Part shown: positions 63,125-64,000 of the stretch, in pieces
Numbering within the stretch: the first letter of the stretch is position 1
How the letters are laid out: each line of letters starts with the position of its first letter
DNA from: Circinella umbellata
Lineage: Eukaryota; Mucoromycota; Mucoromycetes; Mucorales; Lichtheimiaceae
Direction: 5' to 3'
Assembly (NCBI GenBank): GCA_025093555.1
Contig: JAIWNF010000025.1
Span: 682,001-746,000, forward strand
Length of the DNA stretch: 64,000 bases
Notes under the pieces: generated by a model
The model's input: only the letters and a program-made list of their open reading frames with translations
Databases searched by the model: none
Told to the model about the DNA's origin: nothing
Made by a program: the position numbers and the translations under genes

Positions 63125-64000
63125 TAATAAAGATTTGGCATAGACTGAAGATCGTGATTGTTATATAAAAGTATTGTCTTCACATCGAGTCAATAATTTA
63201 CTTTCGCTGTAGCAATACATAGTAGTGATAAGTACTAACAAAAATATGAGGGTATTTTTGAAGATAGATATATAAAACAACATCATGACAAATATTTACT
63301 ACAACAAGAACTTTTCTTAAAAAAATAATATCATTAAAACGGCGAAGAAAAAGGGTAAGCCATCGAAGCAACGCCTTATGCAAATATTAGCTATTGACAA
63401 ACTCCTTATACAGCTATTGTATAGAAAGAAAAGTATATACACGTATACATTATTATTTTTATTAATTTGATTGCTCATTATCATTGCCAACCAAAAAGAT
63501 ACGTAAATAAACGGATGCTTTGAAAACTGTAGATTAACAATGAACTATTCGTGTAACGTATTATTATGCTAGAGTACTTTATTCTGTGCTCCAAATTCAT
63601 TGTATTATACGAATTAAAATAAAAGAAGGAGTTATATTAAACGGCCCTTTATATGTTTCAGCCAATGTTACGTCTTGTTATTTTCATTATTAAAACTGTA
63701 TTTGTAGCCGAATATAAATTTTATTATGATTGCTTATTCTTCTTTTGATAAAAGGCACCCATCAATAATTCGGATTGAAAAATAGACAACAATAGATAAT
63801 CAAGTATTGTCTATCTATATATCTCTTTATAGTGTGATCCACCAGTACACTTACATGCCTTTGAATGATTGCTTTAAATCTATACCGACATGTACATACC
63901 CAAGCATTGTGGCATGAGTATTTTATTTCAAGTATTGTAGTGAATCTCTGTTCTTTAACTATTTGCTTTCTCTAGAAAAAATATATCTTGTACACCATGA
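63125..64000. other. gene-free stretch at the window end
   Basis: AT-rich DNA without a supported frame. A gene beginning or ending beyond the window cannot be excluded. Confidence 0.5.

Overview
The window is nuclear DNA from a filamentous fungus, most likely an early-diverging mould of the Mucorales (Mucoromycota). The basis is strongly AT-rich intergenic DNA, many short GT-AG introns, and full-length fungal proteins (a velvet regulator, an Mcm1/SRF-type MADS factor, Dmc1, a mitochondrial cytochrome b5 reductase) whose tracts and codon use fit that group. The species cannot be named from sequence alone. Several gene models below were joined exon by exon: every model keeps one reading frame from ATG to stop across all its introns. 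I saw no tRNA, rRNA or CRISPR array.

Layout. 0-3.8 kb: gene-poor. 3.8-6.2 kb: an eight-exon cytochrome P450 (+). 6.2-10 kb: gene-poor. 10-12.4 kb: an intronless tail-to-tail partner of the next gene, a PH plus SMP lipid-transfer protein of the Nvj2/TEX2 type (+). 12.6-14.1 kb: L-threonine aldolase (-). 14.4-15.7 kb: MADS-box transcription factor with a polyglutamine tail (-). 15.7-23.5 kb: gene-poor. 23.5-26.2 kb: nine-exon velvet-domain regulator (-). 26.2-31.6 kb: gene-poor, with one copy of a GC-rich hairpin element. 31.6-40.1 kb is the densest block: NADH-cytochrome b5 reductase (+), an MFSD1-like lysosomal/vacuolar MFS carrier (-), 3-hydroxyacyl-CoA dehydratase PHS1 (+) and the meiotic recombinase DMC1 (-). 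45-46 kb: C2H2 zinc-finger protein (+). 49.3-51.5 kb: eIF2B gamma (+). 52.6-57.3 kb: decayed coding DNA ending in a recognisable Helitron helicase relic. 57.7 kb: the second GC-rich hairpin element. 60.0-60.7 kb: a small unrecognised protein with a duplicated motif (+). 62.3-63.1 kb: a non-autonomous pogo/Tigger-like transposon with near-perfect inverted ends and a TA target site.

The genes do not form a pathway cluster; they are ordinary eukaryotic neighbours with independent roles (lipid transfer and very-long-chain fatty acid synthesis at the ER, mitochondrial redox, amino-acid metabolism, translation initiation, development and meiosis). Three gene pairs are convergent with short intergenic gaps (12370-12575, 33155-33472, 38179-38325). 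The most unusual features are the two GC-rich hairpin elements, which differ from each other by paired changes in their stems, the 8-nt internal exon needed for DMC1, the 18-nt exon needed for the velvet gene, and the pogo-like element with arrays of one 15-bp motif at both ends.
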